12,528 nucleotides of DNA from the NCBI GenBank assembly GCA_003520425.1, contig DOUU01000308.1, forward strand, positions 8,352 through 20,879, read 5' to 3'. Position numbers and translations under genes: made by a program. Position 1 is the stretch's first letter, and each line of letters begins with the position of its first letter. This stretch comes from Deltaproteobacteria bacterium (GTDB lineage: Bacteria > Myxococcota_A > UBA9160). Shown piece by piece: positions 12,304-12,528 of this stretch. Below the pieces are notes generated by a model that saw nothing but the letters and a program-made list of their open reading frames with translations, was not told where the DNA came from and did not search any database.

Positions 12304-12528
12304 AGCCCGTAGAGCATTTCGTGCGCACAGGGATCCCCCGCCCCGCGGCAGTGGGCATCCTCTCCGATGCGCGCGGGTCATGCAACAAAAACGTGGAATC
12401 TGCTGGCGAGCTTCGATCGGGCCGGCAGCCCATCACCTCGGGAGTGTTATGCCGGGGATCGAGGAATCGCGGCTGAGGGAAGCTCGATCGCCGAATGGCA
12501 AAGGCGCTCGCGGTCGGGCCACGGCTCA
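12304..12528. other. Right-hand end, no gene that can be assigned
   Basis: All frames here are either interrupted or long and open only because of GC content. Two short possibilities run off the edge. One is on the plus strand, with ATG at 12449 preceded by GGGAG (12440-12444), reading MPGIEESRLREARS onwards. The other is on the minus strand, a C-terminus ending in TAA at 12449-12447 (...IELPSAAIPRSPA). Third-position GC does not distinguish them. The region must also hold the promoter of the 12270 gene, but I see no good -35/-10 pair. Confidence 0.4.

Noticed and set aside
12407..12486. 8-base inverted repeat CGAGCTTC ... GAAGCTCG near the right end
   Set aside because: Arms are short and 64 bases apart with no further pairing, which is at chance level.
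12447..12528. Minus-strand C-terminus ending in TAA, competing with a plus-strand ATG frame
   Set aside because: Only about 26 codons are visible and neither frame has family features or a clear codon-position signal, so neither was called as a gene.
1..12528. Mobile element, CRISPR array, defence island or secondary-metabolite cluster
   Set aside because: No transposase or integrase, terminal inverted repeats, spaced direct repeats, nuclease/helicase pairs or biosynthetic core enzymes were found; the content is scattered housekeeping and small enzymes.

Overview
High-GC bacterial chromosome segment with frequent GTG starts, short intergenic gaps and many overlapping genes. Nothing in it is phage-, plasmid- or IS-like: I saw no transposase, integrase, tRNA, rRNA or CRISPR array. 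A DUF4079 membrane protein, an F420-type luciferase-like oxidoreductase, a stand-alone Rieske ferredoxin and a DinB-fold protein in a very GC-rich background fit a Gram-negative of the old 'Deltaproteobacteria' grouping or an uncultured relative. That placement is inference and is weak.

Layout, left to right. (1) Plus strand, 1-2832: the tail of an upstream gene, an Smr-domain protein, chorismate synthase (aroC) and an EamA/DMT transporter with a long histidine-rich tail, closely packed. (2) Minus strand, 4020-2854: a stand-alone CinA-type molybdopterin-binding domain protein, followed by a four-helix DUF4079 membrane protein whose start codon is problematic. (3) Plus strand, 4074-6847: four genes joined by overlaps, namely [2Fe-2S] ferredoxin, F420-type LLM oxidoreductase, cystathionine gamma-synthase/lyase and short CbiX-type chelatase. 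(4) Minus strand, 8319-6834: a PLP-dependent threonine/serine dehydratase, then a VOC (glyoxalase-fold) protein. (5) Three single genes of alternating strand, 8377-9729: Rieske ferredoxin (+), DinB-like protein (-) and GNAT acetyltransferase (+). (6) Minus strand, 11710-9864: a DsbA-fold 2-hydroxychromene-2-carboxylate isomerase-like protein, a DUF429 protein and a RimJ/RimL-type acetyltransferase. (7) Minus strand, 12270-11755: a small secreted helical protein of unknown function. The last ~250 bases hold no gene I can assign.

The most coherent functional group is the 4074-6847 cluster. The trans-sulfuration enzyme and the sirohydrochlorin/cobalt chelatase point to sulfur amino acid metabolism, through siroheme for sulfite reduction or through cobalamin for methionine synthesis. 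The ferredoxin and LLM enzyme would supply redox chemistry. The group starts from a divergent 53-bp promoter region that contains a perfect 13-base palindrome and a TACAAT hexamer exactly six bases before the ferredoxin GTG, which looks like a leaderless promoter. The isomerase-like gene at 11710 has TATACT at the same six-base distance.

Most of the window is ordinary housekeeping and small-enzyme content. I did not find a convincing new defence, mobile or biosynthetic system. The items worth a second look are the two leaderless-type starts, the palindrome, the missing canonical start of the DUF4079 gene next to a hairpin, the 23-histidine transporter tail and the coupled ferredoxin/LLM/trans-sulfuration/CbiX cluster.
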